Assembly: GCA_964034945.1 (NCBI GenBank)
Contig: OZ035961.1
Span: 94,188,991 to 94,252,990, forward strand
DNA: 64,000 bases
Reading direction: 5' to 3'
Origin: Chrysopilus asiliformis
Lineage: Eukaryota > Arthropoda > Insecta > Diptera > Rhagionidae
This document shows positions 36,251-48,500 of this stretch, piece by piece (the stretch's first letter is position 1; the number at the start of each line of letters is the position of its first letter). The position numbers and the translations under genes were made by a program. The notes under the pieces are model-generated. The model was not told where the DNA came from and ran no database searches. It worked only from the letters and a program-made list of their open reading frames with translations.

Positions 36251-36830
36251 TGGGGCTATTCACGAATGTAAATGTATCTGCAACTGTAACTTTACATGTT
36301 CCACATGATCCACACTAATTTTACATTAGATTCCAAATTGGTATTCACAAACTGTAACTGTAGTCTTGTTCCAATTTGATTTGTAATTCCTTCTCATCGT
36401 TGGAAAATAAGAAACTTTTTGTTTAGTTTCATGAAACCTAAATCAACTACCGCAAACGGATAAACTGAATTGCGTAAATTCTTCAAAACTTGTGAATAAT
36501 AGGGATTCCTGATAGTTGCTTCTTCTGAACTGTATAACAAATCGTATAAACATTTCATTCTAAGTATTTTTATTTAACTTACTCAGAATCTTCTTCCCAT
36601 CCATTATACAACAATATTAAGTCCGACATATTTCCTTTATTCTTAAAATTTTGCATTTTTCTTAAAAAATGTAACCTTATGGATAAGTTTTCTCTCGGCA
36701 TAAACTTACAGATGATTTGACAGCTAGTTACAGATACAGAATGTCAAAGTTACAGTTTGTGAATAGCAAAGTGGACTGAAAATGTAAAGTTACAGATACA
36801 GAGCAATCTTACATTTTAAGAATAGGCCCA
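36251..36830. mobile_element. PIF/Harbinger-like element 1
   Basis: The left end TGGGGCTATTCACGAATG and right end GAATAGGCCCA are inverted, with TTA duplicated on both sides (36248-36250 and 36831-36833). Its left 205 bp and right 250 bp reappear, inverted, in the longer element at 37047-37971, so the two are deletion variants of one family in opposite orientation. Confidence 0.8.
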
Positions 36831-36833
36831 TTA

Positions 36834-38139
36834 AGCTAGAACCTGAATCGTATGTCGATGCGTCCGTCATGCGTGCGTCCGGTTGACAGTTCGAGTAAAA
36901 TCAACGGGCTGCTATGAGTACTCCCCTAATAATACGTTTTTCAATGCGGCAACCGCATAGAGTAGGTCGACTTTCTACTTTTACATGCGGCAACGCACGG
37001 AAATGTCATTTCGCAAAAAAGTTTGTTTACGATTTAAGCAATTTAATGGGCCTATTCTTAAAATGTAAGATTGCTCTGTATCTGTAACTTTACATTTTCA
37101 GTCCACTTTGCTATTCACAAACTGTAACTTTGACATTCTGTATCTGTAACTAGCTGTCAAATCATCTGTAAGTTTATGCCGAGAGAAAACTTATCCATAA
37201 GGTTACATTTTTTAAGAAAAATGCAAAATTTTAAGAATAAAGGAAATATGTCGGACTTAATATTGTTGTATAATGGATGGGAAGAAGATTCTGAGTTTGC
37301 GAGGGCGACGTGAAGTTAATAATCCTAATGATTTTAATACAACAAAAGTCGATCTAGTATTTAAAGATGCTAGAGCATAATGAATTTTTTTCGCGTCCGG
37401 TTGGCATTTGAATTGACTTTTGCCTTGGCCTTCCTTGGAATATATAGCATTTAAGACTCATTTGTTGTAAGAAACATTTTTTTTAACGAATTTGTTATAG
37501 GGCCGACAAAATGTGAAGCAGCTGATTTAATTGCAATTCAATTAAACTATTTTATTTTTTCGGTTATTCTTTCTCAAGTGTGTTTTATTATTTCGCTTTA
37601 TTTACATATTTTCTGAATAATAATGAAGTTGTCTGTCAAAGTTGAGATAATTTTTGTTATTACATCGATTGGTAACAAGATACATTATGATAAAAGCTAT
37701 GACGAGAATGAATGCAATATTTTTTTACGTTTAATCGCGCTTGCCGTAAATAGACCGTGAGTAGATATCATACGGTTGATTTAGGTTTCATGAAACTAAA
37801 CAAAAAGTTTCTTATTTTCCAACGATGAGAAGGAATTACAAATCAAATTGGAACAAGACTACAGTTACAGTTTGTGAATACCAATTTGGAATCTAATGTA
37901 AAATTAGTGTGGATCATGTGGAACATGTAAAGTTACAGTTGCAGATACATTTACATTCGTGAATAGCCCCATAAGTATGGAGCAAATTGAAAGTAATTGT
38001 TTCGACGATAAACTAATAGAAGAAGTGCAAAACAATGAGTTAACTCCAGATTCGTTGCCGTACCCAACTGTCACCGCATAAAACTGTCAACCGGACGGAC
38101 GTATGACGGACGCATCGACGTACGATTCAGGTTCTAGCT
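36834..38139. mobile_element. PIF/Harbinger-like element 2, host to a nested copy
   Basis: Ends AGCTAGAACCTGAATCG and CGATTCAGGTTCTAGCT are exact inverted repeats that continue for about 59 bp with GCGTCCGTC blocks. TTA flanks both ends (36831-36833 and 38140-38142). Element 37047-37971 is inserted inside; without it the host is about 380 bp. Near 37978 a short frame begins MEQIESNCFDDKLIEEVQ, like the start of a MADF DNA-binding domain, then diverges. This suggests descent from a two-gene Harbinger element. Confidence 0.75.
37047..37971. mobile_element. PIF/Harbinger-like element 3, nested
   Basis: The left end TGGGCCTATTCTTAAAATG and right end GAATAGCCCCA are flanked by TAA (37044-37046 and 37972-37974). 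It is the longer relative of element 1, in inverse orientation. From 37248 a decayed frame reads MSDLILLYNGWEEDSEF, resembling a transposase N-terminus, but a stop follows. Confidence 0.75.
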
Positions 38140-38142
38140 TTA

Positions 38143-40739
38143 CGGCTTTGGAAGAGAATTTACGTAATATTTAGGACTTTTTCTTTTCGCCTGTTCTTTT
38201 TTTTTGCTTGCCAAACCTTTTTTGCATGAATTTCAATAGCTGTGACGATTTGTTTTCATTTTTAAGGCATGTAAAAAAAATTCCATGATCTTTGCCCAGC
38301 AGCAGGGGTTTTGATAACATATTTCATGAGGTAAAAAAATTGTTAATAGAGACCTGGGGTAGACGCTCTATATTTTTGTCTGGGTGAAAGATAAATCCCC
38401 ACTCTTTGACAAATTTCTTTTGATGAAATTGTCCGTAAAATCACCCTCTTAAGGATTAACCCCTAACCCCTGTATATAAACTACTTTTCTATTTTTTTTA
38501 AAGCTTTTTAAAAACCAAAAATTGGTATTTGGGTGTCCAATTTGCTGGAGTTTCCAATACTTCGGACTCCCATCATAGTTATAGCAAGTTTTTCGAGTTT
38601 TCCTGTGTTTTTGGAAAAGCTGAAACGAAAAAGCGAAATACTATAAACATCGTATCAGAAGTTGCATTTTTCCATGTAAATAGTTTATTGCGACTACTTT
38701 CTGTCGTCAGTCTGGCGATTGTGTTTTGTCATGTGGAAATGTCAGTGACGGAGGATTTCGCTGTTCGTTTTGTTCGTAGTTTCTGTGGAAAAGTCGAGGA
38801 AAAATCGTAAGACGACAGAAATTGAATAATAGTAGAAAGAAATCTCAAAATCGTCTAGTGCTTTTTACTGGTTGTTGGTTTCGTTGGTGGAAGCGAATGC
38901 CTGAAAAAAGGATCGTTATTATTGTGTGATTAAAGTTTATTTTATTTTCATTCACACTAACAAACAATTGTATTTACGAAACAGAAAAATTGATTTCAAT
39001 TAACTTGGAGTTTGGTAGAAAATTATTTTCGAAATAGTTTTTTTTTGGGGAACTAACTATGGACAAAAGTACGTATTCAAGATTATTATTTCAATCGCAT
39101 GTTAACAGCAATAATAATAGTAGAAAAAAATTCCTGTAAGTAACAAAAATTTCAGTGTTTTTGAATCAATTCAAGCCCATTGCTTTCTTAGCATTAAATT
39201 TAGCTATTGTGACGTTAATTTATTTAAATTGATCCATTCATGGCATTTTAAACATCCATAAATTCAAGAATAGGAAATGACTGGACTGATTTCCTAATTG
39301 GGGCTGCGACGGTGCGAGGATTACACATTGCGAATCGCATAAATGCCGGCTCGATTGCAATTAGCTGCCAGAAGTGTAAAAATATTCGCATAAACAATTA
39401 GCAATGTCATTAACTGATTCAATATTTTTGTAAATAATTGATTGCAATTAGAATTAATATCGATATCTATTATTCCTAGTGCGAAATAAGTAAAAGGAGT
39501 GCGTTTTGGGGCTCCAACTCTGACCAATTTCTTGATCCAAGCACATGCTCAGTGGCCGACACAATCATTGACCTTGAGATCTTATTGGATAGAACCGCTC
39601 GCGCCATTCTTGTATATATACACATCGCTTCAATGGGGCGATAAGTGCATTACGAAGCCGACGAAACAAACAGAGACCCACCGGCCCCTTAGTGTGGGTG
39701 CCTCGGAAGTTTTCCTCGCGGTAGTATGTGTGAGACAGTCATGTGTACAGCCACCTTCAGGTGCGTGGTAAGGCTAGGCGAGGAGATTACGCCAGGCGTT
39801 GGGGCGCGAGGAGGCTTCATCAAAACATCAGTTTTCGTAACAAACTGTTCAAATCTGCTGGTCCTCAGTCAGTCATTCTCGTGTTTCGTGTCTATCGAGA
39901 GCCACAAATCATGCCACTTCGATGGTTTGAGGCTCTTGTTTTGCACCACTTTCCGTCGCTTATCGTCGTTTGGGGCTGTCGTTTCGGGGCCTTGAGAGTC
40001 TTATCTGCAGATTTTATGCTCCCAAATTGGCAACTTTGACGTTTCTTGACCTAGGCTGACATAATCAGATATAAGAAACAGGTTTCGATAGCATGCTATT
40101 GATCCAATCTTCAACTTCGTCCACATGAAATATAGATGATTGTCATACATGAACAAGTGTCCAATTAAGTAGAAGTCACTATGGAGAATTTTGGTAATTG
40201 CGATTAATTTGTGTTCATTTGTACGCAGTTATAAAAAATCGAGCAATTCGTTTCATAAAATGTTGAAAAAATTCACTTCTCACTTCTAAATTCACTTCTA
40301 GAAGGAATGAAAAGATTTCTTTTGGTAAAAGAAATTACACTAAAGCTCCATAGCATATTCAATGGAAATACGCACCCATATGTTATAACAAATCATAAGA
40401 AAAAATAATGTAAAACATACATTTCTTACATAATTAAACCCAATAATATGAAAAATTTAGTATTACTTTTTTGCAAGGCTCATTTTTTTAAAAAATTAAC
40501 TTTCCCGCACATCAAAATTCGATTGGAAACCATTTTTATAAATTCAATTGGATTTCATGACTCCAATTAGAATATTTTAAAACAAAAGCCAATAGGATTT
40601 TATGGAACGATAACAGCTTTAAAATGCAAAAAACGCAGCAAAATTCGGTTGAAGTTTACGGTTAGAAAAACAATTCTGAATAAAATTTAAAAAAGTTGAA
40701 AAAGAATGGTATTTCATTTTTATCCAGCGTCCTAGTTGT
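38143..40739. other. Intergenic, candidate distal promoter area of ACC
   Basis: No coding gene is recognised. Two patches are less AT-rich than the surroundings, about 38530-38820 and 39500-40040, and the second carries overlapping open frames of about 90 codons in more than one frame, as expected from composition alone. A candidate TATA-containing promoter within it is listed separately. Confidence 0.4.
39613..39760 (+). promoter_or_regulatory. Candidate promoter and untranslated first exon of ACC
   Basis: TATATATA at 39613-39620 sits in a GC-richer patch. Good donor-like sites follow at 39761 (CAG|GTGCGT) and 39768 (GTAAGG), which would allow a short untranslated exon spliced to a downstream ACC exon. 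A TCAGTC initiator-like motif also occurs at 39865-39870. This is inference from local motifs only. Confidence 0.22.
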
Positions 40740-41137
40740 AACTCGCAGTACCATAGGTCCTCAAATTTGATAAAAGTTTTCGTTTTTGGAGGACCCACAA
40801 ATATTGTTCGCGGTTAAATTGAAGTAACGTTACTGGTTTTATCCACAAAAGGCTCTAAAAATGGAACAATAAATATTTTTAGAACAGTTGAAATCGATAT
40901 TTGCTATTGGTATCCATTCTGATAGACTTCAAACGGCACTATCTCCTTCAAATCGCAACTTCCGATTTTGACATATTCTGCCACAAAAAATTATGTATTT
41001 CGGATATTTTTATCCAAATATAAAAAGACCGACTGACTGATCGAGTCATTAACGTTTAGCCCAAACCCCTGGAGCTAGACACCTGAAATTTTATGAAAAT
41101 TTTACAGTATAATCCTTCAGTTTGTTTTAAAACATTG
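40740..41137. repeat. Diverged mini-me-like repeat
   Basis: Contains a GACCGACTGACTGATCG tract near 41024-41043 followed by GGAGCTAGACACCTGAAATTTT, the block that follows the (GTCY)n tract in the other copies. Boundaries are vague. Confidence 0.4.
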
Positions 41138-41145
41138 GTTTTAGC

Positions 41146-41574
41146 CAGGGCTGTGGAGTCGGTACCTCAACTTTCGACTCCGACTCCGGAAATTTTAGAA
41201 TATCCGACTCTGACTCCGGAAGTCTTAAAATATCCGACTCCGACTCCTGAAAGTCTAGAAGGTCTAACTCCAACTCTGACTCCTTCGACTAAACAAATCA
41301 GCAGATCTCCTCGAACCCCAAATCAAATATTGTTTGGTTTTAAATTTTGACTTTTGTAAAGAATTGGGACAATAAACTAGGGAGTGGCCAATGGATGTAA
41401 AATAAACTGGTTCGGGATCAAAAGTGGATTTTTTCTCTGAGACAAATTTTCTCCGACTCTTAAACTCTTTTGTGGAAATTGACCGACTCCGACAATTTGG
41501 AATATCCGACTCCGACTCCTAAAGCAGCAATTTTGTCCTGACGCCGACTCCCCGACTCCGACTCCACAGCCCTG
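41146..41574. mobile_element. hAT-like MITE with CTCCGACTCCGA repeats
   Basis: Ends CAGGGCTGTGGAGTCGG and CCGACTCCACAGCCCTG are exact inverted repeats. The 8-bp duplication GTTTTAGC flanks both sides (41138-41145 and 41575-41582), diagnostic of hAT transposition. The interior consists largely of GACTCCGACTCC and AATATCCGACTC repeats. No transposase is present. Similar sequences are widespread in arthropod genomes. Confidence 0.9.
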
Positions 41575-41582
41575 GTTTTAGC

Positions 41583-44043
41583 ACAAATCCTGACAGCTGG
41601 AAAGCCGAAAAATCCCTCTCTGGGGTTTTCAACGTTGCTGATAACGTTTTTAAATTATTTCTGGGTTGTTTTTGGAATCTCTAAAACTTTTACAAAGCAT
41701 CTTGAAGCCGGCAACAGGGGTGTGCAAAGTAATTGGTAAATAAAGTAAGAAAAGTAAACGTAATTTCACCTGAATCGGTCGCAAGTCTATCAGAATCAGT
41801 CATTTGGTTTGTAATCAAACTGGTGGAATCACAAATCATACATTTCTTGTTCTTGTCAACTTCCCCGCTGCCCGCACCCACAGTTTTACATAAATATCGA
41901 GTTATTGATGAACTACAACATTTGCACGGTTTTTTTGCAGTCTGTTAACAGCATAAATTTCAGGTTGGACATTTGTTTTTTTTTTTTTGCAAAAAAATAA
42001 CTTTGAAAATACAATAAAACTTTGGTTTATGAACCCCATTCTCTCCTCTGTTAAAACAAAGTATTTTTTATTCCAAACAGACTAAACGATTTGATTGTAA
42101 ATTCACACAAAAAATTTAAAAAAATGTAAAATTTCACAACCTAGTAATGTTTTTTTTTATATTTCTTCTTCAATATTTTTATAATATTACACGGTGCAGT
42201 GTCTCTCAGTTGGTTCAATTTTCGAATTTTTAATATGTAATTAAGCTTCAAAAGCTATGGGGTTCAACGGTCGATCGCGTAGAAATTTCTGAATCAAAAG
42301 AAAAAAAACTTAACACAAGAATCAAATTATTTGTATTGTAGTAGTCTGTTTGATGTCAATGTGTATTTAAGGGGGGGGGGGGGGGGGGGGGGATCAATTC
42401 TGATGAATAGCTCGGATACGTCATTAACGTAAAACCTGCTTACTATACCAGAAAAAAATTTAATTGATTGACTTTGTGTTTTAAAATGTGGTAAAATTTG
42501 ACTCGCGTTTGAAAAGCTGATTTTCGCTTCAAATGTTGATAGAGTATAAAATATTTTGGTTAACTGGTTAAGAGCGGATTCACAAAACATCAGTGTACAA
42601 AAAACAAAACCTGTCCCTAGGCAAAGTTTTTGTGCTTATAAGAAATTGGGAAATTCTTCAGATAAACTCATTTCCAGAAAAACGGACAAAAAATATTGGT
42701 CTAACACAAAACTCTCTTTTGGATGTTTCAAATTTAACTGGCCATCAGCAACATTCACTTGATTTTTTTTTCGACTCTACGTTCACGCGACTTACAGTTG
42801 ATCTTCGGCTGACTTTATAAAAAATACCAAAACCAATAAGATCACTCTTTCGATGATTTATTTACAGCAGGCTCACTGCGATTAGATTGGCCAGAGTTAA
42901 CCTAATAACCTTGCTACATCTCCCGATTTTCAAATGCAAAGCCATTATCGCATTTTATCGCATTGATAGCAAGCGAAGTGAGTTTTTATTTTAAAATCAG
43001 TCTAGTTTGATACCTCATAGCGTTCGGAGGATTAAAAGAAATATTCCTGACGGTAGTTCTATAGACTCGAATAACATTTTTAGTGGAATTTTATAAAAAG
43101 AAAATAAAAAACTTTTTTAAAAAAGGTGTTAGCAACTGAATAATTTTTCGAGGTGATTTGAATATTTTTAAATAAGTTTTTATGTCTGATTTTGACAAAA
43201 AATTTTACAATGGAATGTGTTTCGTATATTTTTCATGCCATGATTGAGACCTGTTTTCAACTCTTTCGTGGTGAGCAGTTTAGCAGTTGAAAAGGGTCAA
43301 GGAATTTCATATTTTTTCTGCATGAGCGCAATTTCAATTCAAAAAAATTTTAACCGTTACGTGTAAAATGGCTGGATAGAAATATATATAGTGTAATAAA
43401 ATTCATTCATGACCTTTATTACAAAATTGAAATAATTCTATAATCGACGTCAATAAATTTCAGTGATTATAAACAATTTGAAATGCTGATCATGACATTT
43501 TTTTTATCAAGTTATCGGTTAAAGGGGTCACCCAAATCGTATGTTCGCAACATTGAAGCAGATAGTAGTCATAATCAGAAATCTTACAGCTGCATGGTGA
43601 TGGAGTGGTCGCTTTTAAAATTATGTAATTTTCGTATGGTGGTGGAAATTGAAACACTCACAATAGGATGCTTTCGAAACCTTCGTTAGGTCAGAAGCCT
43701 AGTTTTTGATGCTACAAAAACCTTGTGAATATTTACGTGTTTATACGTTTCTATTTGATTTTTAAATTGAGTGCTCGATTAACATAAAAATGTTTCCATT
43801 TTAATGTGCAGGGAAGCTATAGTTTAAAGCGAAATTACACAAACTGTTTAAAGTTCATGATTGGTAGGCATTTTAACACTAAAGTAAAAAAAATGACGAA
43901 TTAATGTCATTCAAACTGTTTTATTCATTCAACTGCGTTTAAAATGTTTTTCTTGTTCTATGTCTTAAATTCTTTTATCCTTTTGCGTTTTTTATAAAGC
44001 AGCTTGCTATCAAATACGTAACAATTTTTTTGGGGAAGACGGT
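41583..44043. other. Intergenic, with 22-base G run
   Basis: No gene is recognised. A pure G run of 22 bases lies at 42371-42392. Short open frames (for example 43483-43689) match nothing known. The sequence is AT-rich with scattered T homopolymers. Confidence 0.45.
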
Positions 44044-44130
44044 GGCCGGCAATAACTTTTTTTTCCAGTAGGGACCGCAATAGTTTCTTTTCCGGTAGGG
44101 AGCGCAAAAGTTTTTTTTTCTGGTAGGGGC
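44044..44130. repeat. 28-29-bp tandem repeat, about three units
   Basis: Units of the form GCAATAGTTTCTTTTCCGGT, then AGGGA and a variable junction, repeat about three times with decay at a 28-29-bp period. Confidence 0.65.
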
Positions 44131-44758
44131 CGTAAATTCCGATTTCCACCCCGAGTGGTATCAAGCCTTGCTACTCTACTGTGAACGGAGATATAGACGA
44201 AAGTGACTGTCCATAAAATGTCCATAAAATTATCCGGTGTTGTGCCTCGACATTAAGACGTCTTTCCTTAGTCTCTGGGTCACATATAAACGACGGAATG
44301 GAGTAGTTGTTTACGAAAGACGCACGAATTGGAAGTTTTTCTTACATAACCGGCAGAAAAAGTTTAAATTTTAACAACTTATGCTAAGTGAATTAGCAAA
44401 AGTTGTCAAAATTTGCAGAATAAATTCTGACTAAAATTCGTGGAGAAATTCAAGAAAAAATCGCAAGTGTAAACGGGGCCTTAGGGGACATTTTAAGTAA
44501 TTTGGAAGATTTTTCATCAAAATAAGATGTCAAAACGGACAAAACATGGCGTTCCTCTTCACTGGCAACTGTGAGGCTTTCAATTTAAGGGTATGTTTGA
44601 CCTTGACATTGACATCTAAAAGCCTATGGTGCAGAAAAGAGTACAAGGATCCGATACGGGTTTTATTCCAGATAGAGCTTAGTCTAAGATACTCTATCCA
44701 CTACTTCATCTTTAGTCCTCTACTTTCATAATATCATCATTTCTCCTAAGAAAATACG

Positions 44759-44990
44759 CCGCAGGCGAAAATAAAGAATAAATATAACGCAAGGCAAATT
44801 TATTTCAAGACAACTGGGCCGCAGGCGAAATTTAAAAGATTTAAAAGGCAAGGTGGAATTCTTCAAAAGAAATGGACCGCAGGCGAAAATTTCCATCGTT
44901 CAAAGGGAAATATAACTGCAATTTTGTTGAAAAATACAACCCCTGGGCGGGGGGGGGGGGGGGGGGTGGGGGGTAACCCCAGGGGATTGC
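44759..44990. repeat. 59-bp tandem repeat and interrupted poly-G
   Basis: CCGCAGGCGAAA begins units at 44759, 44819 and 44877, a 58-60-bp period with decayed AAGGCAAATT and TTCAAAAGAAATGG inner motifs. The array ends next to an 18-base G run (44949-44966) and a further GGGGGG, enclosed by CCCCTGGG and CCCAGGGG. The same CGCCGCAGGCGAAAA word recurs in ACC intron sequence near 57170, and CGCCGCAGGCAA near 46450. Confidence 0.6.
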
Positions 44991-45488
44991 GATTTAGCGA
45001 TTGAAAAATAGTGTTCAGCATTTCAAATTAAAAAAAGCAATTAATTTCTGCCGGTGTAAACCGGCTCTAAAGACATCACCTAAGCAATAAAAAATTTTGT
45101 CATTTTAACATTTTAACTGGTACAATAATATTTGGTCGCTTTAAACGGATTTTATTGCGAAAAATTGATATTTTTCCTTTGATTTTGTTTGGAATGACAA
45201 TTTTTTTTCTAAACCACTCTTTAAATCATGTGTAGTTGTGTAGATTAGAGCACTTTGTTTTGATCTAAATTAAGTTTCTAAAATAGTAACTTCCGATTTT
45301 CAATATTTTTCATACTTTGCACGCATTATATCATTAACATACTTTTAATATTGCAAATTAATTTGATTTTCATAGTCATTTATTCCTAATTAAAATCCAT
45401 TGTTATTATTTTTGTAGTAAAACTATGAGATCGTAGAGTAGTGAAAATCACTGGCCTGTTATCCATACACACATAGTAGAGATTTTCA

Positions 45489-45570
45489 ATGATATTTCTT
45501 GCAATAGTTTCATGTTTGTTTATGTTCGTTCTGACAGCATATTTGGGAAAAGCGCTTTGCAATTTATTAA
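45489..45570 (+). CDS. ACC: Candidate first coding exon of ACC with hydrophobic leader
   Basis: ATG at 45489 opens a strongly hydrophobic 27-codon segment ([15 protein letters not shown] then TAYLGKAL). It ends one base into a codon before a GTATGG donor. Exon 45704-45840 begins two bases into a codon and is open back to its acceptor, so the phases fit exactly. An in-frame TAG precedes the ATG. The position and character resemble the membrane-targeting leader of vertebrate ACC2, which places that isoform on mitochondria. The join is inferred, not demonstrated. Confidence 0.5.
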
Positions 45571-48500
45571 GTATGGCTTTCTATATATATATATTTACAA
45601 ATTTTAACAATATTTAATGGAAATTAGTTCAAAATATTGGAAATTTTAAAGAAATCCTACAATATTGGTGTTTTTGGCATTGTTTTTTTTGGAATATTTT
45701 CAGCTCATGCTAGCGAAGTGACAGATAATCGGATCAAACGGGTCACATTTTCAAATGAGAATTTAATTGTTGCAAACGGTGTTAGTGAAGAAAGTGAAAA
45801 GAACGGAATCATGTCGGAATCAGATAGACCGAGTTTTTTGGTAATATAAGATTTTAAGAAATAATTGAAATGGCCTTTGAAATATTGTTTTAAATTACAG
45901 GTTGGAGATGAAATTGAAAACAATGCAGACATTCAAGAGGCTACGGAAGCGGTTGACGCATTTCCACAAAAAATGGAGAATGGAATGAGATCGAGTGCGG
46001 ATTTGGCTGAAAAACGAAAACGTTTGCGGTGAGTCTATCATTTCAAAAAGTTGTTCATAAAATACGTGACGCAAATTTTCATCCTTCTTCCTTGTTCGTC
46101 ACGTTTTTTACAGTTGATTGTATGGAAATTTGTATCACTTTGGCGTATTTTTTGGACAGTTTCTTACGATTTTTATTAAATTTCTTTTGGGAAATTGCTA
46201 TTTTAAACTCAGTTTTTTCTTTTACTTTCTCAATATTCTAAAATACACAAAAACAAATAAAAAGATTGGGAACCACTGCCTTTAAATCATAAAAATGTGG
46301 TTAAATAACATCTTTTATCATTTAAAGTCAGTGGCTCCCAACTTTTTTTCATTTTTGCCAACCACATTTTCGCAATTTAAAGTTGTAAATGGATCGGCAC
46401 CCGCGTTATCCAACTTTTGTCGATAAATTAAAAGGTCGTTGAAAAAACGCGCCGCAGGCAATTATAGCTTTTGTTATGTCGAAAAATTCGAACAGTTGTA
46501 CTAAAATTCCACTTTGAAGTCAAACTTTCCAATAAGATTTTTTAAAATTTATTCCAATCGGATTTTGATGTATGGGAATTTTATGTAGAATCATATCCTA
46601 AATAACTTTTGTTCTTGCACTTTTTTGATAAGATGAACCGTTTTTGAGATATTCGCAGAAATCGTTTTCGTTCGTATGGGGGGTACCCCCCCTAATGGCC
46701 ATTTTTGCCCATTAACGAACTTTTCTCGTTTTACGAAAAACCAATCAGCACAAAATTTCAAGTCTCTAGCTCAATCCGTGCGCCCGCAATCCGCGCCACA
46801 GACGGACAGACAGACAGACGGACAGACAGACAGACGGACATGCAGAAATTAATTATTTTTATCATTCTAAACACACTGGTGTAATTCATCTTTGTGTATG
46901 ATGACGGGATATTGGCGTTACAAACGGTAAGGCAAAGTTAATATACCCTTTGGTTTCACCATACGGGTATAAAAAACGTAACGCACCACCCTTTTAATAA
47001 AGTTTGGCGACCTCCTACGACCCACCTGTTAAGAGACCGTAATTTAGGGTTCAAGAACCAAAACCGAATTGTAATTGAAATATTCTCCCTTATTTAAAGA
47101 ACTTAACGTCAAATTCAGGAAGTATGACGAGTGGAAAATAAAATTGATTTCATTATTGAAAGTCCATTTAGCTAAAAGCCCTTTCATGATTGAATTACAC
47201 GTTTTTCTTTTGTTTTTACTTGAAATCCATTAAATTATTTTGATAAAATTATTATCAGTTGTGATATGCTACCTACCATCAACACGTGAATTGCAATCGT
47301 ATCTGATTAATTTAGAATTGATTTAGTTGGTGGCAAACGGTATAACCGGTAAAGTTTACATTCCAGTCGTTTTTCGTTTGTTTAAATTTTGGAAATTCGA
47401 TTGGATCGAAAATGTTTGTTATTATCCGCTTATAAATAGAAATTCAATTCAACCGGAGTAAGTAAATATTTAATGGTAAAATCGATTAATTCCGACTGAA
47501 AGAGAAAATTGAAACAGATACAATGGGCCAGCATGGTGTGTAATCACAAAAATATCATGAAAATCAGCTGAAAGCTTTCGGGTTTTTTTTTCATTATTGC
47601 TGCAAATAAAAAAGTGTGACGATGTTATCAAACTTGTTTCCATATTCATTAAACTTTTTTTGAAAAGCTAACGCACGATATGAGAAGATAAAACTTCACC
47701 CATTTCCACTTATTTTCTTCGTGTTGTCGTTTCTAAATTCGATGTAGAGGTGATAAGTTTGTTTGGTGTTCCAGCAGATGGTTTTGGGAATAGAAATAAT
47801 AAGCTGGACGATTATGGATTTCATTTCTACTTTGTAATGAGGAACCACCAATCGTCGGACATAGAAATGCATCAAAAGGGAAGGAGGGGGGTCTTGTGTG
47901 TGTGGTGTGGAAAATGATTATTTTTGGTGAAATAATTTTCTTGGTTTTCGTTTAAAAAATTTGGGAAAAAACAGTAAAGACTTGAGATTTGTTACAGTTC
48001 CATTTCTCGTAAATAGTAAGACTAAGTTATTGAATGAGCAAAATCGAATCATTCCTTCCCCCTCCCCTATACAAATGAAATGGTTTTTTGCATCTTTCTA
48101 CAACCCTCTAATTGTTACTTTCTTCTACGGAGTATAATAAAGTATTGTATTCATGAAAAATTTCGACCTCTTAATTTTGCCTAAAAAACATTTCCCGCTC
48201 ACTCCTGAGTCGATTGGAGTCATATTTAAAAAATGTCTTTCTGTCTGTCAGTCTGTCAGTCTGTCTGTCAGTCTGTCTGTCAGTCTGTCTGTCAGTCTGT
48301 GTACAAGATTTCTCAAAAACTAATAGAGCTAGCGCCATGAAATTTTATAGGCATGTTGGGTCCTGAAATGGGACGATCCTATCAACTTTTGGTGGAAATC
48401 CGTTAACCGGAAGTATCCAAAATGGCGGTTTTTCAAAAATCGCAATTTCGTTTTTCTCGATTTACTCCCAAACTACGCGTTTTTTAGTGGTCTTAAGTAT

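Noticed and set aside
39499..40039. Overlapping frames of about 90 codons
   Set aside because: Present in several frames of a GC-richer patch with no family similarity; more likely untranslated or promoter sequence.
44010..44225. Frame with repeated LLRSLPEKK-like units
   Set aside because: It follows from the 28-29-bp tandem repeat and has no start, splice or similarity evidence.
44759..44990. Possible CRISPR-like array of spaced repeats
   Set aside because: Only three decayed units, the spacers are themselves related, and the genome is eukaryotic.
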